The notes: generated by a model from the sequence alone, not told the origin. Numbered from the stretch's first letter, positions 1-6,538 are shown. The stretch is 11,090 bases of DNA from Baffinella frigidus (GCA_026770585.1 MU646764.1:324732-335821); one strand, 5' to 3'. A program made the numbers and translations.

Positions 1-160
1 GGGTTTAGGGTTTAGGGTTCAGGGTTTAGGGTTACGGTTTAGGGTTTGGGGTTTAGGGGTTAGGGTTCAGGGTTTAGAGTTTATGGTTTGAGGTTTGGGG
101 TTTGGGGTTTGGGGTTTGGTGTTTGGGGTTTGGTGTTTAGTGTTGAGGGATGAGGATTCC
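1..160 (+). repeat. Degenerate TTTAGGG telomeric tract 1
   Basis: The tract begins with exact GGGTTTA units and decays toward its right end into GGGGTTT and GTGTTTA variants. The G-rich strand is the + strand. Because the window starts inside the tract, its left limit is unknown. It reads as interstitial or subtelomeric telomere-derived DNA rather than a clean chromosome end, because variants are frequent and unique DNA follows. Confidence 0.9.
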
Positions 161-217
161 TGCGCGATGTCTCTTCGGCGCGCCGATGCCCCAGCCCGAG
201 CAATACGCCTGCCGCCA
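161..217 (+). repeat. GC-rich direct repeat, left copy
   Basis: About 57 bp that recur at 512-573, on the other side of the palindromic element 366-515. Shared blocks are CCTGCGCGATGTCTCTT, CCCCAGCCCGAG and TACGCCTGCCG. This copy carries the 10-bp palindrome CGGCGCGCCG and only one arm of the palindrome seen complete in the right copy. Confidence 0.75.
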
Positions 218-330
218 CGCACAATTCTTGCATTGAGCTGGGATAACAAGTCAGTCCACACGGGATTTTTGAATATTCTCTGGGGAGACTGTCCACTTTT
301 GAACTTTGGCGAGGGCCGGAATAGACCCTG
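214..330 (+). repeat. Dispersed repeat, copy 1 (partner at 4684-4815)
   Basis: Starts GCCACGCA and shares, in order, AAGTCAG, CACACGG, TTCTCTGGG/TTTCTCTGGG and GAACTTT with 4684-4815. The copies are diverged by substitutions and small indels. No terminal structure is clear. It may be an old element or part of a larger duplicated block. Confidence 0.5.
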
Positions 331-365
331 GCTGTCGTGCGCCAGTCAGAGAAGCAATCTTGCGT

Positions 366-515
366 GGATCGCATACGAAAACACTCATAATTTATAAACT
401 GCATTCAATGAAATTTACTACACAAAACGATCTTTATTAGTAATATTAAAGCAAACGTGTAGTAATTTTCATTGAAATCCGGTTGATAAATGATAAGTGT
501 TTCCATATGAGATCC
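366..515. mobile_element. 150-bp palindromic fold-back element (family D), copy 1
   Basis: Inverted arms of about 57-60 nt. The left arm starts GGATCGCATACGAAAACAC and the right arm ends GTGTTTCCATATGAGATCC. The arms pair throughout with scattered mismatches and enclose an AT-rich spacer of about 33 nt containing TAGTAATATTAAAGCAAACG. No coding capacity. It is MITE-like in size and form. A second, truncated and inverted copy lies at 3921-4024, and the spacer core recurs in the element 2621-2752. I could not identify a convincing target-site duplication. Confidence 0.8.
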
Positions 516-573
516 TGCGCGATGTCTCTTCTGCGCGGCGCGGGCTGGGGCCCCAGCCCGAGTACTACGCCTG
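512..573 (+). repeat. GC-rich direct repeat, right copy, with gained palindrome
   Basis: Partner of 161-217. It differs chiefly by extra bases that convert the single arm CCCCAGCCCG into the perfect 20-bp palindrome CGGGCTGGGGCCCCAGCCCG at 541-560. The following TACTACGCCTGCCG matches the left copy again, so the change is local. Confidence 0.75.
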
Positions 574-623
574 CCGAGAGGGTTGAGGGTTGAGTGTGGA
601 GGGAGGCAGGGTTAGGGGTTGGG
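574..623 (+). repeat. Degenerate telomere-like tract
   Basis: GAGGGTTGAGGGTTGAG followed by GGGTTAGGGGTTGGG: recognisable as decayed TTTAGGG repeats, and abutting the CT microsatellite directly. Confidence 0.6.
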
Positions 624-637
624 CTCTCTCTCTCTCG

Positions 638-674
<37 letters not shown>

Positions 675-717
675 GCTCTCTCTCTCTCGCTCTCTCGCTC
701 TCTCTCGCTCGCTCGCT
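624..717 (+). repeat. CT microsatellite with interspersed CTCG
   Basis: About 94 bp of (CT)n broken at intervals by CG dinucleotides, giving units such as CTCTCTCTCG. It is a pure pyrimidine strand apart from the G interruptions. It generates spurious Ser/Leu/Arg-rich frames that are not genes. Confidence 0.95.
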
Positions 718-728
718 GTGTGTGCTCG

Positions 729-785
729 TTTATCCGTAGGAACCCCCCCTATGCCCCTACGGGTTGCCTACTGTAGGGTCCTAGG
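729..785 (+). mobile_element. Fragment of CCACACAGCGG-family element
   Basis: Holds only the internal part of the family: TTATCCGTAGGAACCCCCC, then CCCTACGGGTTGCCTAC and TGTAGGGTCCTAG. It matches copies at 2943-3103 and 6379-6538 (reverse). Both terminal inverted repeats are missing; the left break coincides with the end of the CT tract region. Confidence 0.75.
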
Positions 786-871
786 TCTGAACAAGCCCAG
801 GTTTGTTCCCACCCAGAGGTTTTCAACGGTCCAACCCCGAAACATTATCCCCACCTGGGAAAGGCGAGGTT

Positions 872-940
872 GTTAAGTTGACATGCACAACCTGTTAAGT
901 TGACATACACGCGTGCATGTCAACTTTGTTAAGTTGACAT
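872..940 (+). repeat. Triple GTTAAGTTGACAT repeat with 30-bp palindrome
   Basis: GTTAAGTTGACAT occurs three times, at 872-884, 894-906 and 928-940. The second copy is the left arm of a 30-bp near-perfect palindrome at 897-926 (one mismatched pair), running AAGTTGACAT ... ATGTCAACTT around ACACGCGTGC. It resembles an operator-like cluster, but nothing here says what would bind it. Confidence 0.8.
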
Positions 941-1016
941 ACACGCGGTATGGAGCTAGGGGGAGAGGTGGGACGAGACCAGAGGGGGAAAGCGGCCCTG
1001 CGGGGGGGGGGGGACA

Positions 1017-1171
1017 CTAGCTCTGTCCCACTTCAATTTGGGCTCGTAGATAGAGTGCCCCCGCCCGAAATTTCACAGGTGAATTTCATGGGGGGGGGGT
1101 CAAAATTTACCTGTGAAATTTCCGGGGGGGCACTCTATCGACGAGACCAAATTGAAGTGGGACAGAGCTAG
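1017..1171. mobile_element. 155-bp fold-back element with ~70-nt arms (family E)
   Basis: The left arm is about 1017-1086 and the right arm 1103-1171. Both ends read CTAGCTCTGTCCCACTTC inward, and the arms pair over nearly their full length with only a handful of mismatches or small indels. The central loop holds a run of about ten G (1090-1099). A second G run of about thirteen lies just left of the element. The arms are more alike than in most other elements here, suggesting recent formation or arm-to-arm correction. No second copy was seen in the window. Confidence 0.88.
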
Positions 1172-1413
1172 GAACAGGCCCGGGAAAGCAAGGTTTCGTA
1201 ACCACCCCGGAGGATGGGAGAGTGCGTCACCTAATAGATCATGTTTCGCAAACACGTCCATCTAAAGGATTTTGGGTTCATATTCTCGTATTTCAACTCC
1301 CTATAAGTACGCAATGGCTCCAACGCCTAGCCAAATCTGAGATAGAATCTATTTTGGGTCACGAGGCAAGAGCGTGGTAGACTTTTATATCACGTCATAG
1401 GTGGGCCCTTGAG
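1172..1413. other. Unassigned spacer
   Basis: No gene or convincing element. The right part (from about 1383) shares short blocks such as ACTTTT and a GGCTCAAGGGCC-type block with 3800-3850 (partly in inverted orientation), so it may contain a decayed repeat. Confidence 0.5.
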
Positions 1414-1605
1414 CCTTGAGTTGACGTTTAAATACCCCCCCCAAGAGCCCTCCGTGGACTCTCACAACAGCCAACACGCTGTAGCTCTTTTTTCTTCTTC
1501 TTCTTCTTCTTGTGTGTTAGTCTCAATACTGCATTTCATCGTGTCCCACCGCAGCCCGGTGGTTTGTTATGCGAAAGCGCCTCCTGTTTTTCGGTCAACT
1601 CAAGG
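1414..1605. repeat. Possible fold-back element bounded by CCTTGAGTTGAC
   Basis: CCTTGAGTTGAC at 1414-1425 faces its exact reverse complement GTCAACTCAAGG at 1594-1605. A short hairpin ACAGC-CAACAC-GCTGT lies between them. A (TTC)n microsatellite occupies about 1492-1511. The arms do not extend clearly beyond 12 bp, so chance pairing is possible. Confidence 0.4.
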
Positions 1606-2026
1606 AAAACCGGTATTCAAAAGTCGTATTTTTAAATGAAAACGGCTCCAAGAACGAGCTAACGGCTCCAGTAACGGGCACCGGATAAGCATCGAAGGGC
1701 CTTGCGATGGTTATGCCACGCAAGTGGCAGGCAAAGGCCACTTCGCGCAATTTCTTATGGAACCTGTCAAGAATAGACCCCACGGTATATTTGGCAACTT
1801 AAGATCACTTGACCCAGAAACCGGGAGGAATCCTCCCGGTCGTGATGAATGATTTCTGGTAAAAAAAAGTCGAAAAAGTATTGTAGTGGTACACACATGT
1901 CAACTTTTATGATCGAGGACTATTCAACGATTTAACCCCCAGTCAGCTCGAGGGTGGACTGTAAAAACACGAGTGTGTTCTAGCTTAAGGACGGTATTGG
2001 TCGCGAATTGGGGATCATCGGCTTTT
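1606..2026. other. Unassigned region with a nested hairpin at 1814-1859
   Basis: Mostly unrecognised. It contains TGCCAC-GCAA-GTGGCA near 1707 and a stronger nested hairpin: CCAGAAA at 1814-1820 pairs with TTTCTGG at 1853-1859, and ACCGGGAGGA...TCCTCCCGGT forms a perfect palindrome about a single base at 1820-1840. ACATGTCAACTT near 1906 matches the repeat cluster at 872-940. Confidence 0.55.
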
Positions 2027-2188
2027 CCACACAGCGGGCTACGAAAGGATTTCCAGCCCAAATCGGGCCACCTTTCCGCTACCTTATCCGTAGGAACCCC
2101 CCCTATGTCACTATGGGTTGCCGACAATAAGGTCCTAATTCTTATCGCTTAAGGGTTGTTCAACATCCCTTTGAAGTCCGCTGTGTGG
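2027..2188 (+). mobile_element. CCACACAGCGG-family MITE-like element (family B), copy 1
   Basis: The terminal inverted repeats are about 23 bp: left CCACACAGCGGGCTACGAAA, right end reading inward CCACACAGCGGACTTCAAAG. The interior has the family block TTATCCGTAGGAACCCCCC, then a decayed version of the hairpin CCCTACGG-GTTGCCTA-CCGTAGGG. A short hairpin GCCC-AAATC-GGGC follows the left terminus. At 162 bp it is too small to encode a transposase, so it would be non-autonomous. Other copies: 2943-3103, 6164-6312, 6379-6538, fragment 729-785. Confidence 0.88.
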
Positions 2189-2274
2189 GAGGGGTGGACC
2201 GCAGAGTTCGTAGACGAAACTGCCAGCGAAGTACCCCCCAATGTCTGCTTCAACGCTCACCCTGATAGGCACCT

Positions 2275-2413
2275 GTAGGAGGTGGAGTTAGAATCCATCC
2301 GGAAAATGCTCGTATGAGCGGCCGACACGGGGTACAGTAAGTGGCGCAATGCGTAGCATGTGCGGCGCTGACGCTGCTTGTTTGGCAATAAGTTATCAAT
2401 CTCTCTGATAGGC
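2275..2413 (+). repeat. Conserved 135-139-bp dispersed repeat, copy 1
   Basis: Matches 8849-8983. The first 63 bases (from GTAGGAGGTGGAGTTAG) are identical, and the remainder differs at scattered positions plus a small indel near the end. Unlike its neighbours it has no terminal inverted repeats. This copy is bracketed by CTGATAGGCACCTG at 2262-2275 and 2405-2418, a 14-bp direct repeat; a third close version is at 2606-2619. The direct repeat could be a target-site duplication, but the second copy lacks a clear counterpart. Confidence 0.85.
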
Positions 2414-2483
2414 ACCTGCAGCGCCCACACCAGGCGGATCAAACACCCTTTTTAAAACACGAAGAGCTGTACGCATGATCACT

Positions 2484-2546
2484 GTGCAGTAATTTTCGTG
2501 TGTTTGGTCACGTAGCTACACGCTTTTCGTGTAGCCACGTGACCAA
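2484..2546 (+). mobile_element. Family A hairpin core, diverged copy
   Basis: Starts with GTGCAGTAATTTTC (2484-2497). A 19-bp hairpin follows: TTGGTCACGTAGCTACACG at 2504-2522 and its complement at 2528-2546, with loop CTTTT and one A/C mismatch. The outer TTGGTCACGTA is shared with hairpins in 4480-4684 and 8470-8680; the inner stem is not. I did not find the CCACTCGAGGCT termini of the complete copies here, so this copy has lost or exchanged its ends. Confidence 0.75.
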
Positions 2547-2620
2547 CTCCATACAAGACGCCTACAATTGACATTTTAAAAGGGTGCTGTGGTGGCCTCC
2601 TCGTCCTGAGAGGCACCTGC

Positions 2621-2752
2621 ATCCGGGAACATGTTTTTTTTCGTGAATTCGGGCAACAAAAAAATACACAAAAGGCTCACACTAGTAATAGTAAAGCAAT
2701 TGTATAGTAAACTTTGTTGCCCGAATTTTTGAAATAAATTATGTCCCCGGAT
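2621..2752. mobile_element. 132-bp nested fold-back element
   Basis: The outer arms are ATCCGGGAACAT (2621-2632) and ATGTCCCCGGAT (2741-2752), with one mismatch. The inner arms are AATTCGGGCAACAAA at 2646-2660 and its exact complement at 2713-2727. The loop carries TAGTAATAGTAAAGCAA, close to the spacer of 366-515, although the stems of the two elements are unrelated. Confidence 0.8.
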
Positions 2753-2942
2753 CAACACGGGCGGGGTCCTTTCATGTGGAAATGCTTTCATTGGAAACAA
2801 AAACGGCTCACCAAACCGGGTTGTGGCGCCAATTAAATTTAGTAAAGGCCCTAATTAAACATCGTCCAACTCATATGAACACATGGAGATCCGTTTTCTT
2901 TCAAATTAACCTTTTCTCGGATTAGAGTTGTCGGCCACGCAG
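2753..2942. other. Unassigned spacer
   Basis: AT-rich in its right half; no open frame of note, no inverted terminal structure seen. Confidence 0.5.
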
Positions 2943-3103
2943 CCACACGGCGGGCTACGAAGGGATTTTCGACCCAAATCGGGCCACCTTTCCGTTACCT
3001 TATCCGTAGGAACCCCCCTATGTCCCTACGGGTTGCCTACCGTAGGGTCCTAGTTCTTATCGCTTAGGGGTTATTCAACGTCCCTTCGAAGTCCGCTGTG
3101 TGA
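2943..3103 (+). mobile_element. CCACACAGCGG-family element (family B), copy 2
   Basis: Left end CCACACGGCGGGCTACGAAG; right end reading inward CACACAGCGGACTTCGAAGG. Internal block TTATCCGTAGGAACCCCCC and an intact hairpin CCCTACGG-GTTGCCTA-CCGTAGGG. Same orientation as 2027-2188 and about 750 bp to its right. At 3127-3154 a further CCACACGGTGGCCTACGAAC looks like a decayed terminus of the same family. Confidence 0.88.
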
Positions 3104-3286
3104 GAACTCGATGTCATCCTCGGACACCACACGGTGGCCTACGAACCTTTCATCAAAAGTCAACTTGCCAGACAATTAACTTGAAGGCTTTTCTGGTGCA
3201 CATTTGGTTTTGCACCACGCTAGATTTAGTGTAGCCGAAACCTTGGTAGTCCACCGTGCGGAGTTCCACGCGCAATCTACGTCCGA
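3104..3286. other. Unassigned spacer with a possible family B end
   Basis: Apart from the terminus-like sequence near 3127 and one AAAAGTCAACTT motif near 3155, nothing recognisable. Confidence 0.45.
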
Positions 3287-3425
3287 CCACCAACCCTCAC
3301 AGGAGGACCAAATGGTTGATTTCAAAACCTGGGATTACCTTGGAAGACCCCCCCAAAAAGGGGTCTGCCAAGGTAAATCCAAGGTTTTAAAATCGGCGGT
3401 TTGGTCTTCCTGCGAGGGTTGGTGG
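3287..3425. mobile_element. CCACCARCCCTC-family fold-back element (family C), copy 1
   Basis: Left end CCACCAACCCTCACAGGAGG followed by ACCAAAT; the right end is its complement (TTTGGTCTTCCTGCGAGGGT then TGGTGG). The interior is almost wholly palindromic: AAAACCTGGGATTACCTTGG pairs with the segment 3371-3390, closing on GACCCC/GGGGTC. The 135-codon frame 3204-3611 simply runs through this palindrome and is not a gene candidate. Confidence 0.85.
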
Positions 3426-3572
3426 GAAGTACCGTTCGTGTCCCATGATGCCACGCACCAGCGATCCACGCTGTTTGTGCTTTGCGGGCTACCAAGGGAA
3501 AACATGGCCAACTCTAAGCCATTTTTCGGTGCTTGCTGGTTTCCGACAGTGCGTGATCGTAGGGGACCACTG
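3426..3572. other. Unassigned spacer
   Basis: No element termini or gene signal recognised. Confidence 0.5.
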
Positions 3573-3750
3573 GAGAATGCTGGAGGGTCCTATTTACATG
3601 TAGGGTTGTAAATATTTGTACCAGGAAAAGGGGTTCCAACCTTGTGACTGGCTGCATATGGCTAGTAACGTGACCAATCAACGAAAGTTACTACAAAAAT
3701 GCCTGCTGTAAAATGCATATCGGTTTTAAATAGGCCCCTCTAGCATTCTC
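3573..3750. mobile_element. 178-bp element with 24-bp inverted termini
   Basis: Left terminus GAGAATGCTGGAGGGTCC then TATTTA (3573-3596); right terminus reading inward GAGAATGCTAGAGGGGCC then TATTTA (3727-3750): two mismatches in 24. The interior is unrelated to other elements here except for short AT-rich blocks. Single copy in this window. Confidence 0.75.
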
Positions 3751-3920
3751 GTGTGGGAGCTCAGCCAACGTTTCCGAGGCGGGCCCGTTTCTTCAGGCTC
3801 ATAGACTTTTGTATCATTCAATTTAAGGCTCAAGGGCCTACCTAGGACCTGTATCGAGAGTAATACAGAAGAAGATAAGTACGGGAGCTCAGACAGAGAT
3901 CATCTCCTGTCTCGCCACTC
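3751..3920. other. Unassigned spacer
   Basis: Contains a TTAAGGCTCAAGGGCC block (about 3824-3839) related to 1405-1420 and a GGCTCATAGACTTTTG block resembling 6580-6595. No gene. Confidence 0.45.
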
Positions 3921-4024
3921 AAAATTACTACACCTTTGCTTTAATATTACCAATAAAGATTGCCCTGTGTAGTAAATTTCATTGAATCCAGTTTATATAT
4001 TGTAAGTGTTTGCGTATGAGATCC
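3921..4024 (-). mobile_element. Family D element, truncated copy in opposite orientation
   Basis: The reverse complement matches 366-470: GGATCTCATACGCAAACAC, the arm, the spacer with GTAATATTAAAGCAAAGG, and the start of the second arm (GTGTAGTAATTTT). It stops there, so one outer half-arm is missing. The remaining short inverted repeat around the spacer is intact. Confidence 0.82.
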
Positions 4025-4073
4025 TCCTCTGCCCCGCACTCGCCCGTTTCTGCAGGGGCGTGCCGGCAGCCGA

Positions 4074-4210
4074 CCACTTAGCAGCCACCGGAGGCTTCAC
4101 GGATGCAGTCCATCTAAGCGATTTGTACTAGAATCTTGTCCATTTTCACTGGATTCTAACCGCGTTTCCCCCGGATATCCCGGGAAAAGACCTCGACCGC
4201 TGCTAAGTGG
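4074..4210 (+). mobile_element. CCACTTAGCAGC-family fold-back element (family F), copy 1
   Basis: Left end CCACTTAGCAGCCACCGG; right end reading inward CCACTTAGCAGCGGTCGAGG. The interior has hairpins TAGAATC...GATTCTA and TTTCCC...GGGAAA around GGATATCC. A second copy in the opposite orientation is at 6741-6875; alignment blocks include TTCACGGAT and CAGTCCAT. Confidence 0.85.
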
Positions 4211-4252
4211 CATGATGAGGTGGGAATAAGAGGCGATGTGAGTGTAATGCAA

Positions 4253-4445
4253 CCACCAGCCCTCACGGGGGGACCAAATCGATGATTTTCGACCTTTAGT
4301 AGTGGAAAGCAGTTTTAAAACTCCCAAAGCCCTGAAAATGGGAGTTTTGGTCTTTTGGTTTGTCAGCCCTTCGAATTCGAAGGGCTGTCAGGGGAAAATG
4401 GCTCAAAGGTTTTCGTCGATTTGGTCCAACCGTGAAGGTTGGTGG
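4253..4445. mobile_element. CCACCARCCCTC-family element (family C), copy 2
   Basis: Left CCACCAGCCCTCACGGGG then GGACCAAATCGATGATTTTC; right end complementary (GTCGATTTGGTCC, AAGGTTGGTGG). Longer than the other copies (193 bp) because the middle has two separate hairpins: AAAACTCCCA...TGGGAGTTTT, and a perfect 24-bp palindrome whose half is CAGCCCTTCGAA. Neither matches the central stem of 3287-3425. It sits 42 bp right of the family F copy and 34 bp left of the family A copy. Confidence 0.85.
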
Positions 4446-4479
4446 AAAGCACCAAAGTCGCTAGGGGGAAGCATGCTTA

Positions 4480-4684
4480 CCACTCGAGGCTAGAAATATG
4501 ACCATATGAAAACAGAGCTTCTTTTACAAGTGAAGAAAACAGAGGTGTGCAGTAATTTTCACACAAATAGGGGCGTTTGGTCACGTATTTGCGGGAATTC
4601 CCGTAGATACGTGACCAAGCCTGCCCGTGACTGGTACTAAATTTAACAACACATTTAGAATACCCCCTTTTCCAGCCTCGAGTG
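4480..4684 (+). mobile_element. CCACTCGAGGCT-family fold-back element (family A), copy 1
   Basis: Termini CCACTCGAGGCTAGAA (4480-4495) and the complement of CACTCGAGGCTGGAAAA (ending 4684). Interior: GTGCAGTAATTTTCACACAA, then a 19-bp hairpin with arms 4577-4595 (TTGGTCACGTATTTGCGGG) and 4600-4618, tetraloop AATT; the two non-Watson-Crick positions are both G/T. GTGACTGGTACTAAATTTAA follows on the right, a block that recurs at 6341-6360. No coding capacity. Confidence 0.88.
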
Positions 4685-4815
4685 CCACGCAAGAATGCAA
4701 GGCGGACCTGGAAAAAAAAGTCAGTTCACACGGAATCTCTACCAACTTTCCGAATTTTCGATATTTCTCTGGGAAAAACGTCAACTTACGAACTTTCGAA
4801 ATAGCCAGATTCCGG
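4684..4815 (+). repeat. Dispersed repeat, copy 2 (partner at 214-330)
   Basis: Begins GCCACGCAAGAATGCAAGG at the very edge of the family A element. It shares AAGTCAG, CACACGG and TTTCTCTGGG with the first copy in the same order. Diverged; function unknown. The remaining stretch to 4915 is unassigned. Confidence 0.5.
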
Positions 4816-4915
4816 GTTTTTTACTACACGGCACTCTACCCTACAATCTTGGGTGGTGGTACCACGAGAATGGCCATGCAGATGTAGGAGACTACTTGCG
4901 CTTTGACGCTCGTCT

Positions 4916-4963
4916 GGTTTGGGGTTTGGGGTTTAGGGTTTGGGGGTTAGGGTTTAGGGTTTG
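4916..4963 (+). repeat. Telomeric tract 2 (short)
   Basis: Six to seven TTTAGGG-type units with GGGGTTT variants. It begins CTGGTTTGGGG, as tract 3 does. The 7-mer TTTGACG occurs on both sides (4902-4908 and 4960-4966), which may be chance. Confidence 0.85.
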
Positions 4964-4966
4964 ACG

Positions 4967-5190
4967 ACTGAGAGAGAGAGAGGAGCGAGAGAGGAGCGAG
5001 AGAAGTGAGAGGAGGGAGAGGAGAGAGAGGAGAGAGAGAGGAGAGAGAGAGGAGAGAGAGGAGAGAGAGGAGAGAGAGGAGAGAGATGAGAGAGAGGAGA
5101 GAGAGGAGAGAGAGGAGAGAGAGGAGAGAGAGGGGAGATAGGAGAGAGGGGAGAGAGAGAAGATAGAGAAGAGAGAGGAGAGAGAGGGCA
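4967..5190 (+). repeat. GA-rich polypurine tract
   Basis: About 220 bp of GAGAGAGAGGA-type units, almost pure purine on +, with rare C or T interruptions. It starts right after telomeric tract 2. Polypurine/polypyrimidine tracts of this length can form triplex DNA. Ser/Leu-rich frames on the minus strand are artefacts of this tract. Confidence 0.95.
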
Positions 5191-5230
5191 GGGCAGGGTA
5201 AGAGTGTGCAGTAGCAGAATCCAGCCCCCG

Positions 5231-5447
5231 CGTCTCCTGAACCAAAGCCTCAAGGGCGTCTCGGGAGCTACGCTAGACCTGAGGGGAGGCAATCGCAAAA
5301 GTCAACTCACCCTCACCCTCGAGTCAATTTTTGCCAATTTCCACGGATTTCGTGGAACTTGCCCGTACGTCAACGTTTGATTGACCACCATCACGTCTAA
5401 AGTGGGTACGACCCAGTGACCGCGAGGCTTTGGTTCCGGAGGTTGAG
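5231..5447. repeat. Probable decayed fold-back element
   Basis: TCTCCTGAACCAAAGCCTC near 5233 faces CGAGGCTTTGGTTCCGGAGG near 5425-5444 with few mismatches. Between them: GCAAAAGTCAAC (also the terminus of 6981-7110) and a perfect hairpin TTCCACG-GATTT-CGTGGAA at 5339-5357. Arms are short, so the limits are uncertain. Confidence 0.5.
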
Positions 5448-5594
5448 ACCCCGCTTGGGAGGAGAGCCCACACACAAGCGAGACCCAAGATGACTTCATC
5501 TGTCAACCCCGAGGCTCGTCACCTGTCCGACCGAGGCTCATAGAGGTTCACGGCCCAGATCCGACGAAACCTTCGTAGCCCACTTTCGTGTGGC
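5448..5594. other. Unassigned spacer
   Basis: No gene. It contains two CGAGGCTC blocks and a small hairpin GCC-CAC-TTTC-GTG(T)-GGC at about 5577-5594, just outside the next element. Confidence 0.4.
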
Positions 5595-6002
5595 GATCCG
5601 AAAGCAAAAATGCTTTCTCTGCAGATCTTTTCTACGGAAAGGCGTGTCGTCGGGCTATGTTGGGAGAAATCAAAACCTGAAGGACCTACCGGCGAGATCC
5701 ACACAACGGGCTCCGCAGGAAACAAATCCTCAAAATCAACCCATTTTTGTTACCTTATCAGCAGGATGCAGGTGCAAGTTTTTTGGAGTGGGCGAAGACC
5801 ATCGCGAAGACTGAACTGAAGAGAATCGCCCCCATAAAAAACTCGAGGAAGTAGGAGAAGGCAAACACGTCCAGCCCTCCCCAGACATGCTCCTGGACCA
5901 CATCATGGTCAGATCCTTAAGGTCCTTCAGGTTCTTCGAGCTCCCAACATGGGCGGACACCGGAACTTATTCTGCAGAAACGGCCATGCTTCCTTTCGGA
6001 TC
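5595..6002. mobile_element. 408-bp fold-back element (family G), copy 1
   Basis: Both ends read GATCCGAAAG inward and continue as diverged inverted arms of about 85-95 nt with TTCTRCRGAA, GGCTATGTTGGGAG / GCCCATGTTGGGAG and AACCTGAAGGACCT in order. The interior (about 5699-5768) includes CCACACAACGGGCTCCGCAG and TTGTTACCTTATC, recognisable as a decayed family B element nested inside. Copy 2 is at 7174-7808. Short frames across the left arm differ between copies, so no gene. Confidence 0.78.
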
Positions 6003-6163
6003 ACAACAGGCCCCCCGGTGCTGCAGAAGGATCGCGGCAGAAACCGCGGTCATCCAGGGTAAAAAAATGATCCTGGACCACATTCAGGGCCAGAAAAATC
6101 ATCCTGAACCACATCATCCTGGTTCAGGAAATCCAGCGTAGATTCTGAGGGTTGATTGCCGAA
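6003..6163 (+). repeat. ATCCTGGACCACAT short repeat cluster
   Basis: ATCCTGGACCACAT at about 6070-6083 and CCTGAACCACATCATCC at about 6103-6119 relate to CTCCTGGACCACATCATGG at about 5890. The last site forms a perfect hairpin CCTGAACCA...TGGTTCAGG. No terminal structure defines an element. Confidence 0.5.
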
Positions 6164-6312
6164 GCACACAGCGGTCTGCGAAAGGATTTTGAATAACCCC
6201 TAGTGAATAGTCCCTAGGCCCTACGGTAGGCAATACCGGAGGTTCCTACGGATAAGGTGACGGAACGTCGGTGGATTATCCACCAAAAATCCCTTCGTAA
6301 CCCGCTGTGTGG
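6164..6312 (-). mobile_element. CCACACAGCGG-family element (family B), copy 3
   Basis: Reverse orientation to 2027-2188. Both termini are present (GCACACAGCGGTCTGCGAAA and the complement of CCACACAGCGGGTTACGAAG). Internal GGTTCCTACGGATAAGG retained. The hairpin next to the GGTTACGAAG terminus is GGTGGA-TAA-TCCACC, a different sequence from the one in copies 1 and 2 at the same place. Confidence 0.87.
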
Positions 6313-6378
6313 TATGGGACTGTGCATCCCTTGCTCCGTGACTGGTACTACATTTAACGGTATGATACCAGTGATGTG

Positions 6379-6538
6379 CCACACAGCGGACTGCGAAGGG
6401 ATTTCGTGAATACCCCACACGCGACAAGGCATACGACCCTACGGTAGGCAACCCGTAGGGACATAGGGGGGTTCCTACGGATGAGGTAACAGAAAGGGCA
6501 TTTCCTGCCCAACAATCCCTTCGCAGGCCGTTGTGTGG
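6379..6538 (-). mobile_element. CCACACAGCGG-family element (family B), copy 4
   Basis: Same orientation as copy 3, 66 bp away. Termini CCACACAGCGGACTGCGAAG and the complement of CCACACAACGGCCTGCGAAG. The internal hairpin CCCTACGG-TAGGCAAC-CCGTAGGG is intact. The variable hairpin here is GGGCA-GGAAA-TGCCC. The spacer 6313-6378 carries GTGACTGGTACTACATTTAA, a block from the right half of the family A elements. Confidence 0.88.

Noticed and set aside
1-160. True chromosome end at the left edge
   Set aside because: The G-rich strand on + points rightward into unique DNA; a real left end would read CCCTAAA on +. The units are also degenerate.
1492-1511. (TTC)n as a polypyrimidine tract of a splice acceptor
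   Set aside because: No exon signal or conserved frame nearby; a plain microsatellite is the simpler reading.
3204-3611. 135-codon open frame on +
   Set aside because: It runs through the complete palindrome of a family C element, so its middle is a sequence and its own inverse; not protein-like.
4902-4966. TTTGACG on both sides of telomeric tract 2 as a target duplication
   Set aside because: Seven bases with no second example; chance is not excluded.
4892-5298. Two long Ser/Leu/Pro-rich frames on -
   Set aside because: Translations of the GA/CT microsatellite and telomeric repeat; low-complexity artefacts.
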